A DNA stretch of 64,000 nt from Deinobacterium chartae. GTDB taxonomy: Bacteria > Deinococcota > Deinococci > Deinococcales > Deinococcaceae. A model generated the notes under the pieces. That model was not told the DNA's origin, searched no databases, and saw nothing but the letters and a program-made list of their open reading frames with translations. The stretch covers positions 1-64,000 of the forward strand of contig NZ_JACHHG010000006.1 of NCBI RefSeq assembly GCF_014202645.1, read 5' to 3'. This document shows, piece after piece, positions 28,054 to 38,493 of this stretch. Each line of letters starts with the position of its first letter. Position 1 is the stretch's first letter. A program made the position numbers and the translations under genes.

Positions 28054-28728
28054 TTACTCGCGCCTGGCCATGCCGATAAAGCTCAGCAACTGCGCCAGAG
28101 CGATGGCGAACCCGGCGATGTAGGTCAGGGCAGCGGCGTTGAGCACCTGACGTGCCCCTCCGACCTCGGACTGCGACAGCAGGCCGCGACCGTACAGGTT
28201 CACCAGGGCGCGGCGGCTGGCGTCGAACTCGACCGGCAGGGTGACGAGGTGAAACAGCACCGCTCCGGCGAACAGGATGACGCCCACCCAAAACAGCGAG
28301 GTGAGGTTCAGCAGCACCCCGGCAATGACCATCCACGGTCCCAGGTTGGTGCCAAACTGCAGGGCCGGGAGCAGATTGGCGCGCAAGACCAGCGCGGTGT
28401 AGTGCTTCTGGTCCTGGATGGCGTGTCCGACCTCGTGCGCGGCCACTGCGGCAGCGGCGATAGAGGGCACGGCGTAGTTGGTTTCCGAGAGTCGCACGAC
28501 CTTGGCGCGCGGATCGTAGTGGTCGGTGAGCGATCCGGGAACCTGCTCGACGCGCACCTGGGTCAGTCCGGCATCGTCGAGCAGCATGCGGGCCACCTCG
28601 GCGCCGGTGAGATTACGGCTGTTGCGGAGTTGCGAGTACCGTCGGTACGTGCTTCCCAGGTAGGACTGCACCAGCATCGAGGCAACGAAGAGCAGCAGAA
28701 TCAGCCAGGTGTAAGGGCCGATAACCAT
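28054..28728 (-). CDS. Neutral zinc metallopeptidase, YugP family
   Basis: The 224-residue protein has an N-terminal membrane segment (WLILLLFVASMLVQ), the metallopeptidase motif HEVGHAIQ (zinc-binding HExxH) at about residues 99-106, and two or three C-terminal membrane helices. The segment LPVEFDASRRALVNLYGRG is conserved in the YugP family and probably supplies the third ligand (Glu). Such proteases face the cytoplasm or membrane and have no confirmed substrate. The ATG has a GGAGG ribosome site. It appears monocistronic. Confidence 0.9.
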   Translation of the reverse strand: MVIGPYTWLILLLFVASMLVQSYLGSTYRRYSQLRNSRNLTGAEVARMLLDDAGLTQVRVEQVPGSLTDHYDPRAKVVRLSETNYAVPSIAAAAVAAHEVGHAIQDQKHYTALVLRANLLPALQFGTNLGPWMVIAGVLLNLTSLFWVGVILFAGAVLFHLVTLPVEFDASRRALVNLYGRGLLSQSEVGGARQVLNAAALTYIAGFAIALAQLLSFIGMARRE

Positions 28729-28874
28729 GAGCGACCTCCTGTTCTGATGCTAGCGGAGGTTGCCGTCAAAAACGCTGACTGGAAGCACGAACTTCCTAGG
28801 GAATCTCCCGCAGGGCAAGCACCTGAGGATATCCGTAGCCTGACAGATACCCCGTGAGCCCAAGCCGGGAAGGC

Positions 28875-29183
28875 TCATTCGGGCACGACGCCGTGATCGG
28901 GCAGCGCGGCCCCTTCGGGCAGACGCAGGCTGGAGATCGTAAAGCGCACGGCCGTCCGCTCCTCGGCATCGAGCTCGAGTTTGACAAAAGCGGGCTGGGT
29001 GGTGAGGTCCAGCCGGTCCGGAATGATATATCCCCGGGCAATGGCGATGGCCTTGACCGCCTGGTTCACGGCGGCCGGGCCGATCGCCTGCACTTCTACT
29101 TCGCCCTGAGTTCGCAGCAATGCGGCGATGGCACCGGCCACGGCGTTGGGACGAGACTTGCCGGATACACGCAGGGTTTCCAC
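28875..29183 (-). CDS. spoVS: Stage V sporulation protein S-like (Alba-fold) protein
   Basis: The 102-residue product has the SpoVS core, VETLRVSGKSRPNAVAGAIAAL, then EVQAIGPAAVNQAVKAIAIARGYI and a C-terminal KLELDAEERTAVRFTI. SpoVS proteins have an Alba-like fold and bind nucleic acid. In Bacillus the protein affects spore coat assembly, but homologues are frequent in non-sporulating Deinococcota, where the role is open. GTG 29183 has GGAGG 6 nt upstream and was preferred over an ATG at 29249 that adds 22 unrelated residues. The region upstream is shared with the divergent gltB. Confidence 0.92.
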   Translation of the reverse strand: METLRVSGKSRPNAVAGAIAALLRTQGEVEVQAIGPAAVNQAVKAIAIARGYIIPDRLDLTTQPAFVKLELDAEERTAVRFTISSLRLPEGAALPDHGVVPE

Positions 29184-29386
29184 GTAAAACCTCCGAGACG
29201 AAAAGGCAGTGTTAGCAAGGCGAAGCGATGTGCGGGGAATCTTCAGCATTCAGTGTAACTTCATGGACTGTTCAGGTCAATGTTCAGTCTTCCTTGAGGC
29301 ACGCCAACAAGGATAAAGAACCGGCTTTTGCCCCCCATCTAGCTAACATTCGTAAGGCCAACGGGCCTACGCTCTAGGCAGGTGCA

Positions 29387-29414
29387 TTGCATCGCCGAAA
29401 CCGCCCTGTATAAT
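29387..29414 (+). promoter_or_regulatory. gltB promoter (TTGCAT / TATAAT)
   Basis: TTGCAT (29387-29392) and a perfect TATAAT (29409-29414) are spaced by 16 bp. The leader to the ATG at 29503 would be about 80 nt. Confidence 0.65.
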
Positions 29415-29439
29415 TAAGCAATCGTGTCTGTCGTACACC

Positions 29440-29461
29440 AAGGCGCCCCCGGGCGCCTTGC
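29440..29461 (+). promoter_or_regulatory. Leader hairpin before gltB
   Basis: CAAGGCGCC and GGCGCCTTG form a perfect 9-bp stem with a 4-nt loop (CCCG). There is no T-tract, so termination is unlikely; a role in stability or translation is possible. Confidence 0.45.
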
Positions 29462-29502
29462 TCGGTACATTCGCCATGCTCATCCCATCCGCAGGAGCGA
29501 TC

Positions 29503-32500
29503 ATGAATAAACGCAGCGTACCCGTGCAAGTGCAAGAAAGCCTTTACCGGCGCTGGGAACGGAACCGCCTCGAGCGCGACTTCCCTGGCAGCTTTGACGA
29601 AATGGAACGGGACGCCTGCGGCATTATTGCCAAGGTCCGCAAGACCGGAGAAGCCACGCACGGCAACGTCGTGCGCGCCCTCGAGGAACTGACCCGCATG
29701 GCCCACCGCTCGGGCGAGGTGCGCGGCGAGGGCGACGGCTGCGGCATCATGACCGACATTCCTCGCAAGATCTGGGCCGGCTACCTCGAAGAAGACCGTC
29801 AGGACCCGGAACTTGCGCACTCGCCGGACTTCTTTGTCGGGCATTTCTTTGTGCCGCAGGGCTTCAAGCCGCGCGAACTGCTCGACGCGGTGCGGGTGGC
29901 GGCCGCGCGCTACGGCTACCGGATCCTGCTCGAACGCCAGGGCCAGACCTACTCGCGCGCCCTGGGACCGGTCGCGCGCCTGACCGAGCCGCAGTTCATC
30001 CAGGTTGCGGGCCTGATCGAGGGCCAGACGCAGCACGAGCGCAACGCCCGGCTGTTCAACCTGGGCCTCGAGCTCGAGGCCTCGCAACCGGTGCACGTGG
30101 TCAGCCTGGGAACCGCCAGCGTGGTGTACAAGGTCCGGGGCAGCGCCGAGGTGCTGCCCCGCTACTATCCGGAGCTGAACCGCCCCGACTACCTGTCGGT
30201 GTGCACCATCGGTCACAACCGCTACTCCACCAACACGCTCTCTACCTTCGAGCAGGTGCAGCCTTTCTCGCTGCTCGCCCATAACGGCGAGATCAACACC
30301 ATCGAGCGCCTGCGCCGCGAGAGCGTGCAGCTCGGCATCCCGCTGACCGGAGGATCGGATTCGCAAGACCTCAACCGCCTGCTGATGGGCTACATTGCCG
30401 ACCGCGGCCTGAGCCTGCTCGAGGCGGTCGAATCGGTGTTTCCCCCGGTGGTCAGCGAGCTGCGCGCCTTCTCCAGCCACCTGCAAGACGCCTACATGGG
30501 CCTGCGCTCGGCGGGCGGCCCGCTGGCACAAGGTCCGGCGGCCATCATCGCGCGGCACGGCAACGAGTGCGTCTTCTCGGTGGACGCCCTGGGCCTGCGC
30601 CCGCTGTGGTTCGGCGAAACCGAAAAAGAGTACTTCCTGTCCTCCGAGCGCGGCGTGATTCCGCTGGGCAGCATGCTGGTAGACCCCGCCCCGCTCGCTC
30701 CCGGCGAAAAAATGGTGGTGTGCCTCTCGGGCGGCAACGTCAAGCTGCACTACAACCAGAACGTCCAGCAGCTCACCCTCGAGCGCGTACACAACAAGAA
30801 CGCCGGGCTGGGCGAAAGCGTGCGACGGATCGACGGACCGCACTGGGAGCCGCTCGAGACCGAAATCCCCGCCTTTACCCCCGAGGCGCGCGCCGCCTTC
30901 GGCTGGGACAAGTGGGACGAGGCCTACGTCTCGGCCGTGGCCGAAAAGGGCGCCGAGCCGATCGCCAGCCTGGGCTTCGACGGACAACTGGCCGCGCTGC
31001 GCGAAGAGAAACCCAATCTGGCCGAGTTTTTCAAGGAGACGGTCGCGGTGGTCACCAACCCGGCGATCGACCGCGAGCGCGAGATCGAGCACTTCTCCAC
31101 CCGCACCGTGCTGGGCCGCCGCGCCCTGCCCGGTGAGGTGTTCGACAACAACGTTGACCTGCTGACCCCGCTGCTGGCCCCCTCCCCCGCCGTCGCAAAC
31201 AAGCACAAGACCCTCACCCTGGCCACCCTCGAGGCCAAACTGCCCAGCAAGCGCCTCATCCCCTCGCTGCGCCCGGACGAAACCCTCGAAGCTGCTCTGG
31301 AACGCCTCGAGCAGGGCGCCATCGACGCTGCCCGCGCGGGAGCCGAGCTGCTGGTTCTCGACGACACCGCGCTGTACGCCAACGGCGAGGCCGCCATCGA
31401 CCTGGTGCTGGCGGTTGGCACGCTCGAGCGCGCCCTGACCCGCGAACGCGACGAGGAGGGCGTGTCGCTGCGCCGCCGCACCTCGCTGGTGGTCCGCTCG
31501 GCGCAGGTGCGCAACCTGCACGACCTGATGCTGGCGCTGGGCCTGGGAGCAGGCGCGGTCGAGCCGACCCTGATGTACGCGCTGTACCCGGACGAAGCCG
31601 CCCAGGACCGCCTGATCGCCGGACTCACCAAGGGCGTGGAGAAGGTCATGAGCACCATGGGCATCCACGACCTGCGCGGCTACGGCCAGATCTTCTCGGC
31701 GCTGGGCCTGGCCCAGGACCTCGCCGACCGCCTCGGAGTCGTCAACGCCTGGGGCAGCGAAACGCGCGGCTACGCGCTCAAGGACCTCGAGGCCACCTTA
31801 CACCGCCGCCTCGAGCGCTTCACCGCCGGCACCGCGACCCTCGAGCGCGACGTGCGCTTCAACCCACGCCTGTTCAAGGCGGCCTTCGCGCTGGCCAACG
31901 GCGAGATCAGCGCCGCCGACTACGGGGCGCGCGTGCGGGCCCTCGAGGAGGAGATGCCGCTCGCGGCCCGCCAGTTGCTCGAGCTGCGCGTTCCCGATGA
32001 GGTTCCGTTCATCGACCCCGACGAGGTGGACATCGCCGTAGGTGGCCACTCGTTGCCCTTCGTGATCTCGGCCATGAGCTTCGGATCGCAGGGCGAGACC
32101 GCCTTCCGCTCGTACGTGGAGGCCGCTAAGAAGCTCAACATGCTCGCCATGAACGGCGAGGGCGGCGAGATTCCGGACATGATCGGGCGCTACAACCGCT
32201 GGCGCGGCCAGCAGGTCGCTTCGGGCCGCTTCGGGGTCTCGGCCCGCATGCTCAACTCGGCCGCCGTGATCGAGATCAAGGTGGGCCAGGGTGCCAAGCC
32301 CGGCGAGGGCGGCCACCTGCCCGGCAAGAAGGTCACCGACAAGGTTGCCAGCGCCCGTCACGCGGCGCGCGGCGTGGACCTGATCTCGCCCTCGAACAAC
32401 CACGACGTGTACTCGATCGAAGACCTTGCCCAGCTGATCGAGGAACTCAAGACCATCAACCCCACCGCCAGAATCGCGGTCAAGGTCCCGGTCGTGCCCG

Positions 32501-33999
32501 GCATCGGCACCATCGCGCTGGGCGTGGCCAAGGCCGGCGCGCACATCATCACCCTCTCGGGCTTCGAGGGCGGCACCGGCGCTGCGCGCTCGCATGCCCT
32601 CAAGTACGCGGGCATGCCGGTCGAATACGGGGTACGCCGCGCGCACAAGGCCCTCAAGGCCGCCGGCATGCGCGACAAGGTCGAGCTGTGGGCCGACGGC
32701 GGGCTCAAGACGGCCCTCGACGTGGTGCGCATGGCGGCACTCGGCGCCAACCGCGTGGGCTTCGGCACCCTCTCGATGGTCGCCATCGGCTGCACCATCT
32801 GCCGTGGCTGTCAGCTCGACACCTGCCATGTGGGCATCGCCACCCAGGTCGAGACCCTCGAGGAAGCCCAGGCGCACGGCATGAAGCGCTTTGTGCCGCG
32901 CGAGCTGCCGGTCGAGGTCGAGCGCCTCTCGAGGTTCTACTCGGGACTGGGCCAGGAGGTCCGCAGCATCCTGGCCCGCCTGGGCCTGCGCAGCCTGTCG
33001 GAGATCACCGGCCGCAGCGAGTACCTGCAGTACCTCGGGCAGCAGCTCGACCTCTCCGAACTGCTGGGCGAAATCGAGGAACCCGCCGGGCTGGCCCAGC
33101 TGGGCCGCCGGGTGGTGCACCGCCCGCTGAACTACATGACCCGCATGGTCTCCGAGTGGGTGGGCGAGGTCTTCGACGAGGAGGAGATCATCTACCGCGA
33201 CGGCCCGGTCGCCTCGGCCGAGCGGGCGCTGGGCACGCACCTGGTCGGCACCCTCGCCCGCATGCCCAAGCGCGGTCCCGGACGGGTCAAGCTGCACTTC
33301 GAGGCGGGCTCGATCCCCGGTAACGGCCTGGGAGCTTTTAACAACGCGCCCGTAGAGATCCTGGTAGACGGCGGCGCACAAGACGGCGTGGGCAAGTCGA
33401 GCCTGGGCGGGCGCATCACGGTGCTCAAGGGCCGCAACCACCAGGGCGGCCGGGTAGACGGTTCGGTCGGCAAGTCCTTTGCCTACGGTGCGATCGGCGG
33501 GCGCTTCCTGATCCAGGGCAACGCCGACAGCCGTTTCTGCGTCCGCCTCTCCGGAGCGGACGTGGTGCTGGGCGGCGAGCTGCGCACTCCCGTCGACGAC
33601 TCGCTGGGCATGCTCGCCACCCGCGCCAACGCCAAGGGCTTCGCCTTCGAGTACATGACCGCCGGACGCGCGGTGGTGGTGGGCGACCCCGGCCCGTGGA
33701 TCTGCTCGGGCATGTCCGGCGGCGTGGTGTACCTGCGTTACGCTCCTCAAGACGGCCTGGACGACGAGGCCCTGCGGCGCCGCCTTGCCAAGGGTGCCAG
33801 CGTGGTCGTGCTGCCGCTCAGCGCGCAGGGCGTGGCCGACGTGCGCGAACTGCTGGGCGACTACCACGCGGCCCTGCTGAAATCCGAGCAGCCCGCCGCC
33901 GCCCGCCGCATCGCCGAGCTGCTGGTTGACCCGGCCCAGCACTTCCGCATGGTGGTTCCGGCCGCTCAGCAGGTGGACCCCACCCTCTCCACCGAGTAA
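29503..33999 (+). CDS. gltB: Glutamate synthase large subunit
   Basis: GltB makes glutamate from glutamine and 2-oxoglutarate. The 1498-residue protein has an N-terminal Ntn amidotransferase domain with its nucleophile at Cys39 in ERDACGIIAK, so the first 38 residues are a propeptide. A central linker, the FMN domain (ISAMSFGSQGETAF, LSGFEGGTGAARSHALKYAGMPVEYG), an Fe-S segment (CTICRGCQLDTCHVG, four Cys) and a C-terminal GXGXG beta-helix domain (GAFNNAPVEILVDGGAQDGVGK, FAYGAIGGRF) follow. ATG 29503 fits the family start; upstream ATG 29458 lies within the hairpin leader. No gltD is adjacent. A terminator follows. Confidence 0.96.
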   Translation: MNKRSVPVQVQESLYRRWERNRLERDFPGSFDEMERDACGIIAKVRKTGEATHGNVVRALEELTRMAHRSGEVRGEGDGCGIMTDIPRKIWAGYLEEDRQDPELAHSPDFFVGHFFVPQGFKPRELLDAVRVAAARYGYRILLERQGQTYSRALGPVARLTEPQFIQVAGLIEGQTQHERNARLFNLGLELEASQPVHVVSLGTASVVYKVRGSAEVLPRYYPELNRPDYLSVCTIGHNRYSTNTLSTFEQVQPFSLLAHNGEINTIERLRRESVQLGIPLTGGSDSQDLNRLLMGYIADRGLSLLEAVESVFPPVVSELRAFSSHLQDAYMGLRSAGGPLAQGPAAIIARHGNECVFSVDALGLRPLWFGETEKEYFLSSERGVIPLGSMLVDPAPLAPGEKMVVCLSGGNVKLHYNQNVQQLTLERVHNKNAGLGESVRRIDGPHWEPLETEIPAFTPEARAAFGWDKWDEAYVSAVAEKGAEPIASLGFDGQLAALREEKPNLAEFFKETVAVVTNPAIDREREIEHFSTRTVLGRRALPGEVFDNNVDLLTPLLAPSPAVANKHKTLTLATLEAKLPSKRLIPSLRPDETLEAALERLEQGAIDAARAGAELLVLDDTALYANGEAAIDLVLAVGTLERALTRERDEEGVSLRRRTSLVVRSAQVRNLHDLMLALGLGAGAVEPTLMYALYPDEAAQDRLIAGLTKGVEKVMSTMGIHDLRGYGQIFSALGLAQDLADRLGVVNAWGSETRGYALKDLEATLHRRLERFTAGTATLERDVRFNPRLFKAAFALANGEISAADYGARVRALEEEMPLAARQLLELRVPDEVPFIDPDEVDIAVGGHSLPFVISAMSFGSQGETAFRSYVEAAKKLNMLAMNGEGGEIPDMIGRYNRWRGQQVASGRFGVSARMLNSAAVIEIKVGQGAKPGEGGHLPGKKVTDKVASARHAARGVDLISPSNNHDVYSIEDLAQLIEELKTINPTARIAVKVPVVPGIGTIALGVAKAGAHIITLSGFEGGTGAARSHALKYAGMPVEYGVRRAHKALKAAGMRDKVELWADGGLKTALDVVRMAALGANRVGFGTLSMVAIGCTICRGCQLDTCHVGIATQVETLEEAQAHGMKRFVPRELPVEVERLSRFYSGLGQEVRSILARLGLRSLSEITGRSEYLQYLGQQLDLSELLGEIEEPAGLAQLGRRVVHRPLNYMTRMVSEWVGEVFDEEEIIYRDGPVASAERALGTHLVGTLARMPKRGPGRVKLHFEAGSIPGNGLGAFNNAPVEILVDGGAQDGVGKSSLGGRITVLKGRNHQGGRVDGSVGKSFAYGAIGGRFLIQGNADSRFCVRLSGADVVLGGELRTPVDDSLGMLATRANAKGFAFEYMTAGRAVVVGDPGPWICSGMSGGVVYLRYAPQDGLDDEALRRRLAKGASVVVLPLSAQGVADVRELLGDYHAALLKSEQPAAARRIAELLVDPAQHFRMVVPAAQQVDPTLSTE

Positions 34000-34012
34000 C
34001 CCCGCCTGGCCG

Positions 34013-34042
34013 CATGCGGGCACCTCCGGGGGTGCCCGCATG
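34013..34042. terminator. Terminator after gltB
   Basis: CATGCGGGCACC (34013-34024) pairs perfectly with GGTGCCCGCATG (34031-34042), 6-nt loop, then TTTG, between convergent genes. Confidence 0.88.
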
Positions 34043-34052
34043 TTTGCCGCCC

Positions 34053-35030
34053 TCAGCGCAGGTCCATGCGCTCTACCCTGCCCCCGTACCCCTCGAGGAA
34101 CGGGGGCAGGCTGCTCAAGGGAATTTCCTGTCCGGTCACGGCGTCGTAGCTGGTCAGGCGGTACCCCCCCGCCCCAAAATCCATCACGGTCACACTGGAG
34201 CGGGCGGTGCCCGGGTGCCCCACGTAGTCGCGCCCGCCGATGCCTCCGGAGGCGAGCAGGTTCAAAGCCCCCCGGCGGCCCGGATAAAAGGCGGCGTGAT
34301 GGCCGCTGATGTAGGTATGAACGCCCTGGCGCTCGAGCAGCGCCCGGAAACGTTCGGGTTGGGCCAGCACCTCGCCGGGCTTCGAGCGCCCCTGAGAAAC
34401 GCCGTAAAGGGACAGGTGCCCGACCACGATCCGCATGCTGGCCTCGCGCGCCGCCCTCGAGGCCAGCGTGCGCTCGAGCCACTCGAGGTCCTGCACCTGC
34501 GGGCCCGAAGCGTCAACAAAAGCAAAAAATACGCCCCGAAAGGTAAAGGCATAGGCGAAGGGAAAACGGTCGCGGTCGGTGAAGGCGAGGTCGGGAACGT
34601 GCGCCTGCCAGTACCTCGAGGCGGCCTCGCGCTCGCGGGCAAAGGTGTAGCGACCGTCGCGCCCGCGGGCCGACGAGGCGTCGTGGTTACCGACCGCGAA
34701 GGCATAAGGGATGCCCGCCTGTCGCAGTGGCGCGGCGACCGCGCGGTCAAAGGCGTTCCACATCTCAGCGAAGGCCTGCCCCGGCAACGTGGTTTTCTGA
34801 CCGGCGACCACGTCCCCTGCCGAGATCAGCAGGTCCGGTTTCCACTCGTTTAAGATGCGCTGCATGCTGCGCTCCAACGCAGCCGGATAGGTGGTAGAAC
34901 CGTAAGGACCGTTGAAATCCGAGAGCAGCACCGCCCGAAAGCCCGCAGTGGGCGCGGACGATTGAGCGAACACAGGTGTGGCGAGCAGGGCCAGGGCCAT
35001 CAGGACAGTCAGTGCAGGGATGCGGCGCAT
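34053..35030 (-). CDS. Exported calcineurin-like metallophosphoesterase
   Basis: The 325-residue protein has a signal peptide (LTVLMALALLATPVFAQ) and the calcineurin-like metal motifs in order: LLSDFNG (in place of the usual DxH), SAGDVVAG, GNHDASS, VVGHLSLYG and SGHHAAFYPG. These are the GD, GNHD and GHxH ligands of the binuclear metal site. The first motif has Asn-Gly after the Asp and lacks the usual His, a noticeable variant. It is exported, so a nucleotide, phospholipid or phosphoprotein substrate outside the cytoplasm is likely. ATG 35030 was chosen as it starts the signal peptide. The gene is alone between gltB and pckA. Confidence 0.88.
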   Translation of the reverse strand: MRRIPALTVLMALALLATPVFAQSSAPTAGFRAVLLSDFNGPYGSTTYPAALERSMQRILNEWKPDLLISAGDVVAGQKTTLPGQAFAEMWNAFDRAVAAPLRQAGIPYAFAVGNHDASSARGRDGRYTFAREREAASRYWQAHVPDLAFTDRDRFPFAYAFTFRGVFFAFVDASGPQVQDLEWLERTLASRAAREASMRIVVGHLSLYGVSQGRSKPGEVLAQPERFRALLERQGVHTYISGHHAAFYPGRRGALNLLASGGIGGRDYVGHPGTARSSVTVMDFGAGGYRLTSYDAVTGQEIPLSSLPPFLEGYGGRVERMDLR

Positions 35031-35131
35031 GGAGTACCTCGAGGCAGCATACCGCCAGGCGGTCGCCTGCCGGTCAAAAACCGAGCAGGCCGCGCGCGGC
35101 CTGCTGTGGAGCGTGCGCGTTGGCGCGGCCT

Positions 35132-36718
<1,587 letters not shown>

Positions 36719-36913
36719 GGTTCCTCCTGCCGCGGCGTGGGCCACGGGCGCCGTCCCCGGCGCGATGGGCCCACTGTAACAAAAACGATCGACCGTTATT
36801 CTGGGAAGCCGTTACCTGTGTGGGGACAGCCGAGGGAGACACCTTGAATATAGTGTTCTGCAGCAGAAATTTACAGCGTTTCCCCCAGGTGTGAAATTCT
36901 TTGCAAGGTGTTA

Positions 36914-36929
36914 TGCATACACATATGCA
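36914..36929. promoter_or_regulatory. Palindrome TGCATA-CACA-TATGCA upstream of pckA
   Basis: A perfect 6-bp inverted repeat with a 4-nt centre, about 195 bp before the pckA start and 78 bp after the hpf stop. It may be an operator of pckA; the distance makes this uncertain. Confidence 0.35.
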
Positions 36930-36963
36930 CGCCCGGCGCGCCCTGCACGGCAACAGACACGAA

Positions 36964-36987
36964 GGGCGCCCGATGAAACGGGCGCCC
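36964..36987. terminator. Terminator after hpf
   Basis: GGGCGCCCG (36964-36972) pairs perfectly with CGGGCGCCC (36979-36987), 6-nt loop, about 20 nt beyond the hpf stop on the minus strand. Confidence 0.8.
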
Positions 36988-37006
36988 CCTTGAGGAGAAA
37001 CGAACG

Positions 37007-37555
37007 CTAGACGTTGGGCTCGATCAGACCGTAGTTGCCGTCGCGGCGACGGTACACCACCGCCGTCTGCGACGTGTCCTGGTTGATGAACACGTAAAAG
37101 TCGTGCCCGAGTGCCTCCATCTGGAGTGCCGCGTCCTCGGGCGTCATCGGGCGCATGTCGAATCTCTTGGTGCGCACGATCTCGGGCGTGCCCGTGTTCA
37201 GCTCCTCCTCGAGCCCGACCGAGTCCAGTTCGGGCAGCGCCTCTTCGGTGCGGCGGCTGAGGTACTTGGTCTTGAACTTGCGCAGCTGGCGCTCGAGGAC
37301 GTCCACTACCTTGTCCGCCGCCGCGTACATGTCCGCGTTGTGCTCCTCCGCACGAATAATCCCGCCGGGCACGTTGAGCTGAACCTCGATGCGGTTGCGG
37401 CGGTCCGCATCGCGGGTATCGCGCACGGTCATCACCACCTTGGCATCGGTGATCGCATCATTGAACCGGTCCAGGCGCTCGAGCTTGCTCGACACGTAGT
37501 TGCGGAGGGCCTCGGTGATCTCGACGTTGCGTCCGGAAAACTGGTAGATGTTCAC
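37007..37555 (-). CDS. hpf: Long ribosome hibernation promoting factor
   Basis: Long HPF dimerises 70S ribosomes into inactive 100S particles in stationary phase or stress. The 182-residue protein has the N-terminal RaiA/YfiA domain (IYQFSGRNVEITEALRNYVSSKLERLDRF, PGGIIRAEEHNADMYAAADKVVDVLERQLRKFK) and the C-terminal dimerisation domain (IVRTKRFDMRPMTPEDAALQMEALGHDFYVFIN). I chose GTG 37555, with GAGGGG upstream, because the frame further upstream (to 37687) has no family similarity. TATCAT (37632-37637, minus strand) may be its -10. Confidence 0.95.
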   Translation of the reverse strand: MNIYQFSGRNVEITEALRNYVSSKLERLDRFNDAITDAKVVMTVRDTRDADRRNRIEVQLNVPGGIIRAEEHNADMYAAADKVVDVLERQLRKFKTKYLSRRTEEALPELDSVGLEEELNTGTPEIVRTKRFDMRPMTPEDAALQMEALGHDFYVFINQDTSQTAVVYRRRDGNYGLIEPNV

Positions 37556-37962
37556 ACCATCACCCCTCTTCTGCGCACAGGGCGGCCCGCGCGAGGCGTC
37601 CGCGTCGTCACGGGCGGCCTTCTGTGCGCTCATGATAGCACTCGTTTCCGGACAAAGTGCTGACATTCGTCCCCGGTGCTTGACCAAAAATTGACCTTGC
37701 GCTCAAGCTGACCCGGATCTTGCACTTTGGCCTTCACCAAACGCTGAAGGTGAACCCTGGCCGCTGCGAGCACAGGCTTCTTACTCGATCCATCACCCTC
37801 AAAGACCGAGGTGGAACACGGCGCCTACCGCAGCGCTTCCTCCGACACCACGAAAAATACCAAGTTGCTTCTAGCTCCGCTTTGGCCGAGCGGAGACTGT
37901 GGCAAAAGCCAAGCATTTTGCCGCATCAACTTTTGGTTAGGCGCCATATAATATGGCGACAT
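37556..37962. other. Divergent intergenic region between hpf and marR
   Basis: No gene is supported in these 407 bp. Seen here are a TATCAT -10-like box for hpf at 37632-37637 (minus strand), a direct repeat TTGACC-5-TTGACC at 37680-37696 with an 11-bp period, and the marR promoter/operator at 37942-37958. The right half is visibly less GC-rich than the rest of the window, and the compositionally distinct marR-alkD pair follows. Confidence 0.5.
37942..37958 (+). promoter_or_regulatory. marR promoter (-10 TATAAT) within a perfect palindrome
   Basis: CGCCATA-TAA-TATGGCG is a perfect 7-bp inverted repeat that contains the TATAAT -10 box (37947-37952), 10 nt before the marR ATG. Binding of MarR here would block its own transcription. 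Confidence 0.65.
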
Positions 37963-38493
37963 ATGACACGGTTAGAACAGAAGCACCTGGCCTTGCTCGG
38001 CAAGGCCCAACGCCTAAAAAAGCCGGACACGGACAACATGCGGCTCTGCTTCGAGGTCTTGGCACTGGCCTCGGCCATCGACCGGGCATGCGCTGCGCGC
38101 CTCGCGCCGCATCGCCTGTCGGAAGGGAAATTCGTTCTGCTGTTCCTGCTGAGCGAGCTGCCAGAGGGACTTGCGCCGCACGAGCTGGCCGAACGGGCGG
38201 GCGTTACGCGCGCCACAATTACCGGCCTGCTCGATGGACTCGAGCGCGACGGCTTCCTTTCCCGCCATGAAGACCAGGCAGACCGGCGCAAGGTATCCGT
38301 GCGCCTGACCGAGAAAGGGCAGACCATGGCGCTCGATCGGTTCCACGAGCACAGTCAATGGATCAGCTCCCTGTTCGCAGGATTCGACCAACAGGAGCGC
38401 GAGGCTCTTGAACGCCTGTTGCTGCGGGCATGGCGCAACGTGGAGGGTCTGGAGAACAACCGGGCAGCCGTTGCTGCGGGCACTCCCCTATGA
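37963..38493 (+). CDS. MarR-family transcriptional regulator
   Basis: The 176-residue protein has the MarR winged-helix layout: LTS-type helix pair at LSEGKFVLLFLLSEL, recognition helix region HELAERAGVTRATITGLLDGLERDGFLSR, and the wing HEDQADRRKVSVRLTEKGQ, which matches the family DxRxxxxxLT signature. MarR proteins are usually repressors relieved by small aromatic or oxidising compounds. The likely operator overlaps its own -10 box. The stop codon overlaps the alkD start by 4 nt, so it probably controls that DNA-repair gene. Codon use is less biased than in neighbours. Only one CTCGAG occurs in the gene. Confidence 0.9.
   Translation: MTRLEQKHLALLGKAQRLKKPDTDNMRLCFEVLALASAIDRACAARLAPHRLSEGKFVLLFLLSELPEGLAPHELAERAGVTRATITGLLDGLERDGFLSRHEDQADRRKVSVRLTEKGQTMALDRFHEHSQWISSLFAGFDQQEREALERLLLRAWRNVEGLENNRAAVAAGTPL

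Larger units (their letters stand above)
29184..29502. other. Divergent control region between spoVS and gltB
   Basis: No gene is seen in this 319-bp stretch. It holds a direct repeat TGTTCAG-5-TGTTCAG (29269-29287), the gltB promoter (TTGCAT 29387, TATAAT 29409) and a strong leader hairpin CAAGGCGCC-4-GGCGCCTTG (29440-29461). Confidence 0.6.

Noticed and set aside
29374-34482. Two long antisense frames opposite gltB
   Set aside because: They mirror gltB codons and give Gln/His/Arg-rich low-complexity proteins without family features.
37720-37962. N-terminal extension of the MarR protein
   Set aside because: The extra 81 codons read through the promoter, the TATAAT box and the operator, and have no MarR similarity.
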